NCBI RefSeq assembly: GCF_001884235.1
Contig: NZ_MAOI01000041.1
Span: 1 to 64,000 of the forward strand
Direction of reading: 5' to 3'
From: Bacillus paramycoides
GTDB lineage: Bacteria; Bacillota; Bacilli; Bacillales; Bacillaceae_G
Length of the DNA: 64,000 nucleotides
Positions within the stretch are counted from its first letter, which is position 1. Each line of letters starts with the position of its first letter. This document shows positions 9,312 to 17,738 of the stretch, in pieces. The position numbers were made by a program, and so were the translations under genes. Under the pieces are notes generated by a model. It searched no databases. It was not told the DNA's origin and saw only the letters and a program-made list of their open reading frames with translations.

Positions 9312-10073
9312 TTACGCTTTTTGTGTGCCTATGTCTGCAAGCACATCTAAAATTTCTTTGTAGAACTCTTCACGCGTACCACCACGGTGAATTTCTTTAT
9401 ATAGCTCACCATCTTGAATGAATAAAATACGTTGACAGTAACTTGCACTATATGGATCATGCGTAACCATCATAATTGATACACCTTGTTCTTCATTTAA
9501 GTTTGTCATCGCATCAAGTAAACTTGCTGCATTTTTAGAATCAAGAGCTCCTGTTGGCTCGTCCCCTAAAATAATTGCCGGCTCATGCACAAGTGCACGC
9601 GCTGCTGCTGAACGCTGTTTTTGTCCACCAGATACTTCAGATGGATACTTTTGAAGAATTTCCGAAATCCCTAACATATCCGCTACTTTTTCTACTTTCG
9701 GGCCAATATTACGTGACGGAACACCTTGAAGGGAAAGTGGAAGTGCAATGTTTTCATAAATAGATAAGTTCTCTAATAAGTTAAAATCTTGGAAGATGAA
9801 TCCTAATTTTTGCGAACGGAAATCAGAAAGCTCACCTTGCTTCATTTTCGTAATGTCCGTACCCGCAATTTCAACAACGCCGCCTGTTGCTTTATCTAAC
9901 GTTGAAATTACATTTAATAATGTCGTTTTACCAGAACCAGATGGTCCCATAATACCAACAAACTCACCCTCTTGAATTGAGAATGATACACCTTTTAACG
10001 CATGTGATTGGTTCTCACCTTTTTTACCGTACACTTTTTGAACGTTTTTCACGTCTACAACTGGTTTCGTCAT
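9312..10073 (-). CDS. BceA-type ABC transporter ATPase
   Basis: 253 residues with all ATPase motifs: Walker A GPSGSGKTT near residue 43, Q-loop FQDFNLL, signature VSGGQKQR, Walker B AIILGDEPTGALD and the switch His in VTHD. It pairs with the FtsX-type permease downstream and belongs to the MacB/BceA subfamily for peptide antibiotic sensing and resistance. GGAGGATATAT precedes the ATG. A TTACA-N4-TGTAA palindrome lies about 85 bases upstream, suggesting control by a BceR-like regulator. Confidence 0.93.
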   Translation of the reverse strand: MTKPVVDVKNVQKVYGKKGENQSHALKGVSFSIQEGEFVGIMGPSGSGKTTLLNVISTLDKATGGVVEIAGTDITKMKQGELSDFRSQKLGFIFQDFNLLENLSIYENIALPLSLQGVPSRNIGPKVEKVADMLGISEILQKYPSEVSGGQKQRSAAARALVHEPAIILGDEPTGALDSKNAASLLDAMTNLNEEQGVSIMMVTHDPYSASYCQRILFIQDGELYKEIHRGGTREEFYKEILDVLADIGTQKA

Positions 10074-10155
10074 ATATATCCTCCTACGCTTGTCTTTCCA
10101 TTACCTATTTTGCGCTTTTTAGAGGTGAACTGCTATTTGTTAACATTACATTTAC

Positions 10156-10171
10156 CTTACACTTTTGTAAG
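10156..10171. promoter_or_regulatory. BceR-like operator upstream of the bceAB-type operon
   Basis: CTTACACTTTTGTAAG is a perfect 6-bp inverted repeat around CTTT and fits the published BceR pattern TNACA-N4-TGTAA. A nearly identical site, in the same flanking context, occurs at 61295-61310. Confidence 0.65.
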
Positions 10172-10172
10172 A

Positions 10173-10204
10173 AAAAAAACTGAGCGTGTAAGCTCAGTTT
10201 TTTA
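10173..10204. terminator. stem-loop next to the BceR-like site
   Basis: AAAAACTGAGC and GCTCAGTTTTT form a terminator-like stem. No gene clearly ends here, so it may insulate the operator or belong to a lost gene. Confidence 0.6.
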
Positions 10205-10242
10205 TCCTTTTAAAACAAATTCATTTCCTTCATTAACGATTT

Positions 10243-10270
10243 TTAAAATATATCGATTTACCGACAAAAA
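10243..10270. repeat. ATCGATTTACCGACAAAA repeat end module
   Basis: The terminal module of the modular repeat family (AAATATATCGATTTACCGAC...). It directly precedes a bcr1-like element. Confidence 0.75.
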
Positions 10271-10279
10271 CTAACCTAA

Positions 10280-10410
10280 TAAAGTGAAACTTTTATCAGT
10301 GGTTTTTTTGTTCATCCCCCACTGATTATTAGCCCGACTCCCACCTAACTACCTCATATTCGCCGATTTTTGAGGTAGGAGTCTTACTGCCCGCAAATAG
10401 CGGGGCAAAA
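10280..10410. repeat. bcr1-like interspersed repeat, shortened copy
   Basis: Shares AAAGTGAAACTT, CCCCCACTGATTATTAG, CTCCCACCTAAC and GAGGT(A/G)GGAGTCTTACTGCCCG with the fuller copy at 12891. It lacks about 30 bases in the middle (the GAACCAATCGGGCG segment). It has internal inverted repeats (ATCAGTGG/CCACTGAT; CCCACCT/AGGTAGGA). It resembles the bcr1 element I know from B. cereus-group genomes. Confidence 0.7.
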
Positions 10411-10412
10411 TA

Positions 10413-10440
10413 AAACCAGGTCATACTGCGACCTGGTTTA
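10413..10440 (-). terminator. terminator of the small gene at 10438-10587
   Basis: AAACCAGGTC pairs with GACCTGGTTT. The stem begins at the stop codon of the small minus-strand gene. Confidence 0.75.
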
Positions 10441-10587
10441 CTCTGATTGTTTTGATTTTTGAGGCTGTCCTTTTTTACTGTTACGTTGTTTCACCTGAAC
10501 AATCGGATCAAGTTCATTTGAAAACTCAGCGTTATGTCCATTTTGCGTTTTTTGCTCTGGGTTATTTTGATCTGAACGTTTCGCCAT
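10438..10587 (-). CDS. 49-residue hydrophilic small protein, SASP-like
   Basis: Begins MAKRSDQNNPEQKTQNGHNA with AGGAGTG six bases upstream of the ATG, and ends at a hairpin. The middle segment AEFSNELDPIVQVKQRNSKK recalls the EFATETDV.AVKKQN repeat of gamma-type small acid-soluble spore proteins, but only as one degenerate unit. It lies just downstream of ytzC on the same strand. Coding is well supported; the SASP link is an inference from composition. Confidence 0.65.
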   Translation of the reverse strand: MAKRSDQNNPEQKTQNGHNAEFSNELDPIVQVKQRNSKKGQPQKSKQSE

Positions 10588-10602
10588 TACATTCACTCCT
10601 TA

Positions 10603-10866
10603 TTAGTGCGGTGTAATAATCATTTGATGTTGCAATTGGCGAATTGCCATACGTGCTCTATTTAACTGCTCACGTTGCTCATCATTCGCATGTTGCTGCA
10701 TCGTTTGTAAGTCATTATATGCTTGTTCTAATTGCAACTGAGCATCCGAATACTCCATCGTATTGTAATGCTCTTGTCTCATACCAAGATCTAATTGTTC
10801 TTTCGCATATTCCACTGCTTGTTCAGCTTGTGTAATATACGATTCAAGTGATTGACGCTCTGCCAT
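10603..10866 (-). CDS. ytzC: YtzC-family (DUF2524) protein
   Basis: 87 residues, almost entirely helical and rich in Gln/Glu (QAEQAVEYAKEQLD, QLQLEQAYNDLQTMQQ), as in the B. subtilis YtzC/DUF2524 family of unknown function. I start at MAERQSLE (10866) because AAGGAGGGACAAGT precedes it; an upstream in-frame ATG would translate the ribosome site. It is divergent from ytqA, as in B. subtilis. Confidence 0.8.
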   Translation of the reverse strand: MAERQSLESYITQAEQAVEYAKEQLDLGMRQEHYNTMEYSDAQLQLEQAYNDLQTMQQHANDEQREQLNRARMAIRQLQHQMIITPH

Positions 10867-10977
10867 ACTTGTCCCTCCTTGCTTCAATTCTCCTTTAGTG
10901 TGTCCCTTCCATATGAACCTTATGAGTATGTTATAATGGATTTTGTTTCATTTTGACTCGTCTTAGGAGGGAAAGTA

Positions 10978-11937
10978 ATGAAGGTTCAAAACCCTTTTCC
11001 ATATACAAACGACAATAAACGTTATCATACATGGAATTATCACTTACGAAATGAATTTGGTGAGAAAATCTTTAAAGTTTCATTAGATGCTGGCTTTGAT
11101 TGCCCGAACCGTGACGGTACAGTCGCTTACGGCGGCTGCACATTTTGTAGTGCTGCTGGGTCTGGTGACTTCGCTGGGGATCGCCGCGATGATGTTATAA
11201 CGCAATATCATGAAATGAAAGAAAAAATGCGCTCAAAGTGGAAAGACGGAAAATGTATCGCTTATTTCCAGGCGTACACAAATACTCACGCGCCACTTGA
11301 AGTGTTAAAAGAAAAATTCGAACCGCTTCTAGCAGAAAAAGACGTTGTCGGTCTTTCTATTGCGACTCGTCCAGATTGCTTACCTGACGATGTTGTTGAA
11401 TATTTAGCGGACTTAAATAAACGCACATACCTTTGGGTTGAACTCGGACTACAAACTGTTCATGAACGTACTGCAAATCTTATTAATCGTGCTCACGATT
11501 ATCCATCTTATGTAGAAGGTGTTAATAAATTACGCAAGCATGGCATTAGAGTTTGCTCTCATATTATTAACGGTCTTCCACTTGAAAATTACGACATGAT
11601 GATGGAAACAGCTCGTGAAGTAGCAAAGCTTGACGTACAAGGAATTAAAATCCATTTGCTTCATTTATTAAAAGGAACACCCATGGTGAAGCAATATGAA
11701 AAAGGACAATTAGAATTCCTTTCACTTGAAGATTACGTAAGTCTCGTTGTCGATCAACTTGAAATCATTCCTGAAGACGTAATTGTGCACCGCATCACAG
11801 GTGACGGTCCGCCCGATTTAATGATCGGCCCAATGTGGAGCTTAAATAAATGGGAAGTATTAAATTCCATCGATGCAGAATTTGTACGCCGCGGAAGCTG
11901 GCAAGGAAAATATGCAAATGAGGAGAAACAACAATGA
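10978..11937 (+). CDS. ytqA: radical SAM protein YtqA (MnmL-type tRNA wobble-uridine modification)
   Basis: 319 residues of the TIGR01212 radical SAM family. The cluster-binding Cys lie in CPNRDGTVAYGGCTFC near residues 42-57, followed by a TIM-barrel region (GLSIATRPDC, YLWVELGLQTVHERT, HIINGLPLE). Recent work on Gram-positives assigns this family to the step from carboxymethylaminomethyl- to aminomethyl-uridine in tRNA (MnmL); I cite this from memory. AGGAGGGAAAGTA precedes the ATG. It overlaps ytqB by 4 bases, so the two are translationally coupled. Confidence 0.9.
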   Translation: MKVQNPFPYTNDNKRYHTWNYHLRNEFGEKIFKVSLDAGFDCPNRDGTVAYGGCTFCSAAGSGDFAGDRRDDVITQYHEMKEKMRSKWKDGKCIAYFQAYTNTHAPLEVLKEKFEPLLAEKDVVGLSIATRPDCLPDDVVEYLADLNKRTYLWVELGLQTVHERTANLINRAHDYPSYVEGVNKLRKHGIRVCSHIINGLPLENYDMMMETAREVAKLDVQGIKIHLLHLLKGTPMVKQYEKGQLEFLSLEDYVSLVVDQLEIIPEDVIVHRITGDGPPDLMIGPMWSLNKWEVLNSIDAEFVRRGSWQGKYANEEKQQ

Positions 11938-12506
11938 AATTAGAACGCGTATTACCGTTTGCACGCACACTGCTGCAAACGGCTGTTAAAGAAGGCGATT
12001 ATGCAGTAGATGCAACACTTGGAAATGGACATGACACTTGTTTCCTAGCTGAAATCGTTGGAGATAACGGAAAAGTATTTGGCTTTGATATTCAAAAAGA
12101 AGCGATTGAAAGCTCCACTATCCGCCTAAAAGAAAAAGAGCTTTTCGAACGTACTGTTTTAGTTCACAATAGTCACGATACACTCTTATCCGTACTACCG
12201 GAAGATGCAAAAGGAAAAGTAACAGGAGCAATTTTCAACTTAGGTTACCTCCCAGGCGGTGACAAGCACATCGTTACAAAGCCAAACTCAACAATCTCGG
12301 CCATCGAACAACTATTAGAAGTAATGGCACCTGAAGGTATCATTGTCCTTGTCATTTACCACGGACACCCAGAAGGACAAGTAGAACGCGACGCTGTTCT
12401 CAAATTTGCAGAAGAACTAGACCAAAAACAAGCTCACGTACTAAGATACGGCTTCATTAACCAGCAAAATAACCCGCCATTTATTGTGGCGATTGAGAAG
12501 CGATAA
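11934..12506 (+). CDS. ytqB: SAM-dependent methyltransferase YtqB (MnmM)
   Basis: 190 residues of the rRNA_methylase/YtqB family. The SAM-binding motif is VDATLGNGHDTCFLAE near residue 25, followed by VFGFDIQKEAI, and the catalytic-region motif NLGYLPGGDK. Family knowledge: B. subtilis YtqB (MnmM) methylates the aminomethyl group of wobble (thio)uridine in tRNA. Coupling to ytqA by an ATGA overlap supports a shared pathway. A terminator follows at 12555. Confidence 0.9.
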   Translation: MKLERVLPFARTLLQTAVKEGDYAVDATLGNGHDTCFLAEIVGDNGKVFGFDIQKEAIESSTIRLKEKELFERTVLVHNSHDTLLSVLPEDAKGKVTGAIFNLGYLPGGDKHIVTKPNSTISAIEQLLEVMAPEGIIVLVIYHGHPEGQVERDAVLKFAEELDQKQAHVLRYGFINQQNNPPFIVAIEKR

Positions 12507-12509
12507 GAT

Positions 12510-12546
12510 ATCAACGATTTTTTCGATATATCGATTCTTCGACAAA
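12510..12546. repeat. short degenerate copy of the modular intergenic repeat
   Basis: ATCAACGATTTTTTCGATATATCGATTCTTCGACAAAA keeps the (C)AACGATTTT and ATATCGATTnnnCGACAAAA modules seen elsewhere. Confidence 0.65.
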
Positions 12547-12554
12547 ACATAACA

Positions 12555-12588
12555 AAAAAAAGACGTGCATTCACTGCACGTCTTTTTC
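12555..12588 (+). terminator. terminator of ytqAB
   Basis: AAAAAGACGTGC and GCACGTCTTTTT form a strong stem with a T run. Confidence 0.85.
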
Positions 12589-12636
12589 TTATTCTCCTAT
12601 ATAATGGATATATACAATATTAAAGGGGATTAAACA

Positions 12637-12890
12637 ATGATTGGAATACTAGCAGGAATGGGTCCAAAATCAACTGGACCATTCGTCGATACAGTTGTAG
12701 CACACTGCCAAACTTCCCTACTTATGAGGATTTCCTCTACCAACATTACGGAAAAAGTAAGTTAGATGAAGGCGACTTACATACCGCCTTATCTTATTTT
12801 CAAAAGGCGCTTCAAATTCGGTTACAAAAAGGAAATGAGGAACTTATCCGCTCAACTAAGATGTGCATCGAGTATTGCATGTCACACTGA
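12637..12890 (+). pseudogene. chimeric relic: aspartate/glutamate racemase 5' end joined to a TPR protein 3' end
   Basis: From the ATG at 12637 (ribosome site AAAGGGGAT) the sequence reads MIGILAGMGPKSTGPFVDTV, the typical start of an Asp/Glu racemase, for about 26 residues. From about 12711 another frame reads a TPR-like tail containing EGDLHTALSYFQKALQIRLQ and stops at 12888-12890. The racemase frame stops at a TAG near 12763. The deletion removed most of both genes. The bcr1-like element begins at the next base. Confidence 0.7.
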
Positions 12891-13046
12891 TAAAGTGAAA
12901 CTTTAATCAGTGGGGGTTTTGTCCATCCCCCACTGATTATTAGTTGAACCAATCGGGCGTTTACGGGCAGTTGATCTCCCACCTAACTTCCTCACATTCT
13001 CCGAATTTTGAGGTGGGAGTCTTACTGCCCGTTAATGCGGGATAAA
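12891..13046. repeat. bcr1-like interspersed repeat, full-length copy
   Basis: About 155 bp, starting TAAAGTGAAACTTTAATCAG and ending near GTTAATGCGGGATAAA. Nested complementary segments are present: ATCAGTGGGGG with CCCCCACTGAT, CGGGCAGT with ACTGCCCG, and TCCCACCT with AGGTGGGA. The transcript can therefore fold into a branched structure. It matches in size and sequence what I recall of bcr1. Confidence 0.8.
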
Positions 13047-13090
13047 TATATCAACGATTTTCCTGACATATCGATTTACCGACGAAATTC
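13047..13090. repeat. copy of the modular intergenic repeat
   Basis: ATATCAACGATTTTCCTGAC followed by ATATCGATTTACCGACGAAA. It abuts the bcr1-like element, as the copy at 10243 also does, though on the opposite side. Confidence 0.7.
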
Positions 13091-13218
13091 GACCAAGCGA
13101 CCCATCCTTCCCCTAAAACTTTTAACTTTTTTCACAATTCTTTCAAAGTAATTACACTTAATCTCGCTATATTAAATAAGTAATTTATTCATATAGGGAA
13201 GGTTAGGGGAACTGAAGT

Positions 13219-14520
13219 ATGAAACTGAATCGTTCGCTTCATTACATTTTTTGGCGATGGCATTTTTATGCTGGGCTTTTTATTACGCCGCTTCTTATTA
13301 CTTTGTCACTGAGCGGGATTGGGTATTTATTTCGAGAGGAAGTTGAAGATTTCATCTATAAAGATTTATATTTTGGGAAGAGCGCCCAAACTGAATCTAT
13401 TTCGATGGCTGATTCTATTTCATTAACAGAGAAAAAGTATCCACATTATAATGTGACGAAAATTAGTGAGTTTAATGGAGATTACAATACGAGGCTCACA
13501 ATCGCAAATGAATATACAGGAACACAAAAATATGTGTATTTAGATAGCAACAATCAAATTGTCGGGGATCAAAACGCAAGTGAAACGTTTGCCAATATTA
13601 TGCGTGAATTGCATAGTTCCCTCTTAGTCGGCGGTACAGTTATCAATTATTTAGTAGAACTCTCTGCATGCTGGACAATCTTTTTAATTGTAACTGGGTT
13701 GTATATGAGTATACGCCAATTTAAAAACACGCCATCATCCAATAAACGCGAACGAGCAAAACGACGTCATTCTATTATCGGTATTATATTTACAATTCCT
13801 CTCGTTCTGCTAGTCGCAACTGGATTACCTTGGTCAGGATTTATGGGCAATCAAATTTATAAAATCGCAACGTCAAATGAATCACTCGGATATCCGAAGT
13901 TATATATGTCACCACCTGAATCAAAGTTTAAAGAATTACCATGGGCAACAAGACAGGAAACTCCTCCTGAGTCTAACTCGAATGAACAGAAAGGAATATC
14001 AGTTGATGAGTTACAAAAAGGGATTCAAATAAAGAAGCCATATGTTATTTCACTACCAGCTGATCCGAAAGCTGTATTCACTGTTTCGAAATCGAGTGGT
14101 TCTGGTATTACAGGCATGCACGTAGCACCGAATGAAGAAATTACTGCCTACTTTGATCAGTATAGTGGAGAGCTTATTTCAAAAACAGACTATCGTGACT
14201 ACGGATTATTTGCAAAATGGTTCTCTTACGGTATCCCTCTTCATGAAGGACATTTATTCGGATGGCCTAATAAAATATTATGCTTATTAACGACATTATC
14301 TTTATTACTTCTCATTTATTACGGAATAAAAATGTGGTTAGCAAGAAAACCGAAAGGAAAATTAGCAGCACCTCCAAAGCAAAGAGATAAGAAAAGCGTA
14401 TTCGTTTTCTTTATCATGATGGTTATACTAGGCGCTGTCATGCCTTTATTCGGACTATCTGTTTTAGTTATCTTCACAATTGAACTTCTCATATACGTAT
14501 TTTCAAAAATACGATCATAA
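13219..14520 (+). CDS. PepSY-associated TM (PiuB-like) membrane protein
   Basis: 433 residues with the PepSY_TM layout: TM1 (FYAGLFITPLLITLSLSGIGY), an extracytoplasmic PepSY region (SLTEKKYPHYNVTKISEF), TM2 near residue 145, TM3 (SIIGIIFTIPLVLLVATGLPW), a second PepSY-like stretch, TM4 and a C-terminal TM pair. Conserved His residues at HRSLH-type and ELHSSL/HEGHLFGWP positions fit heme- or iron-linked membrane reductases of the family. The iron role is inferred; I see no clear Fur box in 13100-13218. A terminator follows. Confidence 0.8.
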   Translation: MKLNRSLHYIFWRWHFYAGLFITPLLITLSLSGIGYLFREEVEDFIYKDLYFGKSAQTESISMADSISLTEKKYPHYNVTKISEFNGDYNTRLTIANEYTGTQKYVYLDSNNQIVGDQNASETFANIMRELHSSLLVGGTVINYLVELSACWTIFLIVTGLYMSIRQFKNTPSSNKRERAKRRHSIIGIIFTIPLVLLVATGLPWSGFMGNQIYKIATSNESLGYPKLYMSPPESKFKELPWATRQETPPESNSNEQKGISVDELQKGIQIKKPYVISLPADPKAVFTVSKSSGSGITGMHVAPNEEITAYFDQYSGELISKTDYRDYGLFAKWFSYGIPLHEGHLFGWPNKILCLLTTLSLLLLIYYGIKMWLARKPKGKLAAPPKQRDKKSVFVFFIMMVILGAVMPLFGLSVLVIFTIELLIYVFSKIRS

Positions 14521-14521
14521 T

Positions 14522-14552
14522 AAAAAAACCACTCTCCCTGAGTGGTTTTTTT
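14522..14552. terminator. bidirectional terminator
   Basis: AAAAACCACTC and GAGTGGTTTTT form a stem between the PepSY gene and the converging ytpB. Confidence 0.85.
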
Positions 14553-14554
14553 CA

Positions 14555-15619
14555 TCACTGCGCCATTTTCTTTCGGTACATCTTCCCGTTCCAATAGAAG
14601 AATCGTGAAGTCAGTCCCCCGTACTTTACAATGCGCCGTGCCATTTTTTGCATATTCTTTTCAGCGGATACTTTTTGATCTGATAAATAAATACCAAGTA
14701 AACCTCGGCTAATAAGACGATGAAACTTCGCATGAGGCAAATCACCAATGCTCTTTTCTGCTTTTTCTACAAAGTGCTTCATGCGTTCTAATATTACTTG
14801 TTCGTTTTCATAATAACTACAGAAATTCAAATCTCCACCGATACGGTCTTCTTCTTGATCGATGAAATAATCAAGTAAAATGTGAAGTCCTTGTACATAC
14901 GGGAAATACCCTTGTCTAATTTTCGCAATATCTTCGTCATGTAATTCATCATGAAATGCATATGCTACAAGACAAAAGATTCCTAACGTTGATCCTGCAC
15001 ACGCCGAAAATTCAAACCAGCTCATCGGTGGTAAATTTTCTTTATGAGCTTCAAACCATGTTTTTAGACGTGATTCTCTTTCTTCTAATTTCACATGTTT
15101 ATGAATTTGCAAATCACAATAATAACAAGCAAGCTCATGAAGAATAGGAGCAATTTTTTCATAATGCTTCGTTTTCTTTAAAACATCTTGGCATGTTTCA
15201 ACAAGTTCGTCTAAATAACCACCATCATCTTGATCATCACGGTAACGATAATAATTACCGCCCCCTTCAACTTCAGGACTTAACGCCGTTAACATCGACT
15301 CATGAAGAGCCGCAAAGTCTTTCGGATCAAGTGATGTACTACGATCACATAAATTATCTAAGTAGTCACTAATCGTTTGATACGCTACGATAAAACGAAT
15401 ACATTCCTCTCGGTGTTCATTTGCCAATAACGCTAAAATGCCACCGCCCTCACAATGAAACGTTTTATGCTCAATACTTGCGATTGCCTGACTATGAAGC
15501 TCGTCATTCGGAATATGGTAGGCACGCTCTTTCCACATCGCTAGCTCATGGTGTACAACCGGAAACACATCACGGTATACTTTCGCCATGAGCGTTATGG
15601 GATTACTCGGTACGTTCAC
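14555..15619 (-). CDS. ytpB: tetraprenyl-beta-curcumene synthase YtpB
   Basis: About 354 residues of the YtpB/DUF2600 family, which cyclises linear C35 (or C20/C25) prenyl diphosphates to sesquarterpenes in Bacillus. The Asp-rich metal motif YLDNLCDR is near residue 92. The downstream helices YFIDQEED and GGDLNFCSYYENE contain further acidic residues. I favour the GTG at 15619, giving VNVPSNPITLM, which aligns with the usual MNVP start; an in-frame ATG at 15631 has its GGAG directly abutting. It is the second gene of a ytpA-ytpB operon. Confidence 0.88.
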   Translation of the reverse strand: MNVPSNPITLMAKVYRDVFPVVHHELAMWKERAYHIPNDELHSQAIASIEHKTFHCEGGGILALLANEHREECIRFIVAYQTISDYLDNLCDRSTSLDPKDFAALHESMLTALSPEVEGGGNYYRYRDDQDDGGYLDELVETCQDVLKKTKHYEKIAPILHELACYYCDLQIHKHVKLEERESRLKTWFEAHKENLPPMSWFEFSACAGSTLGIFCLVAYAFHDELHDEDIAKIRQGYFPYVQGLHILLDYFIDQEEDRIGGDLNFCSYYENEQVILERMKHFVEKAEKSIGDLPHAKFHRLISRGLLGIYLSDQKVSAEKNMQKMARRIVKYGGLTSRFFYWNGKMYRKKMAQ

Positions 15620-15659
15620 TTCTTCCTTCATCTCCTCTATTCAATATACAAATAATGAT

Positions 15660-16463
15660 TTATTTGTTTGTTTTTACTATATTATTGACATGCATTTCAG
15701 TAAATGACTGAATATAATTCAAAATTTCATCACGTTCATACTCATTTAATAACTCATGATAGCAATTAGGCCATTCTTTATACGCCTTATCACTAATTTT
15801 AACATTATCAAACCATGTACGGACACGTGTTTTATCTACAAGTTTATCCTCACATGCCTGCATTAGCAAGAGCGGAACATCTGGAAACCCATCTATTTTC
15901 TCATGAGCAATCTCGATAGACTTAATCAACTCACTATACCAACGTACTGATACTTTGCGCAAGAACAATGAATCATTTTCCATCGCATCTCTCACTTCAT
16001 GATTGCGAGTTGACATTTCTACAGTGAGATTTGTTGCAAATTGTAACTTCGGGGCAACAACATTTAATATTTTCGAAGCTGCACGAAGCGAAGCGGAAGG
16101 TGCAGCTAATACGCCTAAACAAGGCGAGCTTAGTACGATTCCATCTATGTCCTCTCTTTTCGTTTCTTGCATCATACGAATAACGACAAGTCCTCCCATA
16201 CTATGACCAAATAAAAAAATGGGCAATCTATACTTTCTTGCTTCTTTCACCCATAACTTTATTTCTTCTATGTATTCATCAAATGAATCGATATGTCCTC
16301 TATTCCTTGAAGTTGTTCCGTGTGCTGGAAGATCTCCCATAACGACGTGATAACCGATATGATTCCACATTTCTGCAACTGCTTCATAACGCCCGTGATA
16401 TTCCATAGCACCATGCACTATAATAATGACGGCTTTCGCTTCTTCCGCTTCATAGTTCCACAT
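15660..16463 (-). CDS. ytpA: alpha/beta hydrolase, lysophospholipase YtpA
   Basis: About 267 residues. Lipase elbow GHSMGG near residue 85, oxyanion region IIVHGAMEYHGRY, and catalytic His near YHELLNEYERDE. B. subtilis YtpA has lysophospholipase activity and makes the phospholipid antibiotic bacilysocin. The start is placed at ATG 16463 (MWNYEAEEAKAV) because GGAGGAGTTTCGT precedes it. An upstream ATG in frame lacks such a site. It is 40 bases upstream of the ytpB start codon. Confidence 0.88.
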   Translation of the reverse strand: MWNYEAEEAKAVIIIVHGAMEYHGRYEAVAEMWNHIGYHVVMGDLPAHGTTSRNRGHIDSFDEYIEEIKLWVKEARKYRLPIFLFGHSMGGLVVIRMMQETKREDIDGIVLSSPCLGVLAAPSASLRAASKILNVVAPKLQFATNLTVEMSTRNHEVRDAMENDSLFLRKVSVRWYSELIKSIEIAHEKIDGFPDVPLLLMQACEDKLVDKTRVRTWFDNVKISDKAYKEWPNCYHELLNEYERDEILNYIQSFTEMHVNNIVKTNK

Positions 16464-16537
16464 ACGAAACTCCTCCATTTCACTCTTTTTCATAATTTGA
16501 TACACTAAAATTAGTCTCTAGGAAAGGAAGGCTTTAC

Positions 16538-17050
16538 ATGATATATCCTTACAAAGAAAAAAATCCGAAAATTGCGAGTAGTGCTTTTATCGCTGACTAT
16601 GTTACTATTACAGGCGATGTGACAATTGGTGAGGAATCTAGTATTTGGTTTAATACAGTCATTCGTGGTGATGTATCACCAACGATGATTGGAAATAGAG
16701 TAAATGTGCAAGATCAATGTACGCTTCACCAAAGCCCTCAGTATCCTCTTATTTTAGAAGATGATGTTACAGTTGGGCATCAAGTTATTTTACATAGCTG
16801 CAAAATTGAAAAAGATGCTTTAATTGGAATGGGATCTATCATATTAGATGGTGCTGAAATTGGTGAAGGAGCTTTCATCGGTGCTGGAAGTCTCGTTTCA
16901 CAAGGAAAGAAAATCCCTCCTAATACGTTAGCTTTCGGTCGTCCTGCGAAGGTCATTCGCGAATTAACAGAAGAAGACCGTAAAGATATGGAACGTATCC
17001 GCACACAATACGTTGAAAAAGGACAATATTATAAATCGTTACAAAAATAA
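16538..17050 (+). CDS. ytoA: gamma-carbonic anhydrase-like hexapeptide-repeat protein YtoA
   Basis: 170 residues forming a left-handed beta helix: repeats such as ITGDVTIGEESSIWFNTVIR, VGHQVILHSCKIEKDALIG and GAEIGEGAFIGAGSLV. Metal-ligand His residues of the family are visible in CTLHQS, VGHQV and ILHSC. Paaron/YrdA-type proteins have been crystallised with zinc, but their physiological role is not settled. Divergent from ytpA, sharing the spacer at 16464-16537. Confidence 0.88.
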   Translation: MIYPYKEKNPKIASSAFIADYVTITGDVTIGEESSIWFNTVIRGDVSPTMIGNRVNVQDQCTLHQSPQYPLILEDDVTVGHQVILHSCKIEKDALIGMGSIILDGAEIGEGAFIGAGSLVSQGKKIPPNTLAFGRPAKVIRELTEEDRKDMERIRTQYVEKGQYYKSLQK

Positions 17051-17058
17051 TTTTACCG

Positions 17059-17083
17059 CTGCCATAAGACTGGCAGCTTTTTT
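17059..17083 (+). terminator. terminator of ytoA
   Basis: GCTGCC and GGCAGC stem followed by TTTTTT. Confidence 0.75.
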
Positions 17084-17195
17084 CATAAAAAAATCTAACT
17101 TTTTCTTTACAAAACATTATTATTCCCTCAACAAAACCTTATTAGAATAGGAGCTAATATCTCCATATATATGTAAATGAGGGAGGAAAAATCTC

Positions 17196-17729
17196 ATGAA
17201 GGTCAGTGAATTATATAAAATAGAATGTTACATTTTCAAAGGAATTAACCGCTACTTTGATCAAAAAACATTAAATATCTTTTTCCGTAACATTACTCAT
17301 ATCGGTGGTGCAAGCTTCTCCATCGCGCTTACACTTTCCTTTTTATTGTTTGCAAAAGGCGCTCTATATCAAGCTGCAATTGCAACTGCCATTTCTTTAG
17401 CAATTAGCCATATTCCCGTACAAATATTAAAAAAATGGTACCCAAGAAAACGCCCTTATTTAACAATTCAAGATGCGAAATATCCAGTACATCCTTTAAA
17501 AGATCATTCTTTTCCATCTGGTCATACGACAGCTGCTTTCTCTGTTTTCGTTCCATTTATTTGCTATAACCCAAGCTTACTTATTTTTCTACTGCCACTA
17601 GCACTATGCGTCGGTATCTCCCGTATTTATTTAGGGCTTCATTATCCATCAGATGTATTTGTAGGTATGTGCCTTGGCACCTGCTCTGGCATCATCTCTT
17701 TTTATCAATTCATTCCACTTTTCACGTAA
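17196..17729 (+). CDS. PAP2-family membrane phosphatase (undecaprenyl-diphosphatase-like)
   Basis: 177 residues with several TM helices and the three PAP2 phosphatase motifs: KKWYPRKRPY near residue 80, PSGHTTAAF near residue 109 and SRIYLGLHYPSDVFVG near residue 147. The family includes BcrC-type undecaprenyl diphosphatases and lipid phosphate phosphatases. Ribosome site GGGAGGAAAAATCTC. It is followed 9 bases later by a glycosyltransferase gene, so the pair may act together on envelope lipids. Confidence 0.88.
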   Translation: MKVSELYKIECYIFKGINRYFDQKTLNIFFRNITHIGGASFSIALTLSFLLFAKGALYQAAIATAISLAISHIPVQILKKWYPRKRPYLTIQDAKYPVHPLKDHSFPSGHTTAAFSVFVPFICYNPSLLIFLLPLALCVGISRIYLGLHYPSDVFVGMCLGTCSGIISFYQFIPLFT

Positions 17730-17738
17730 AGGAGCGAT

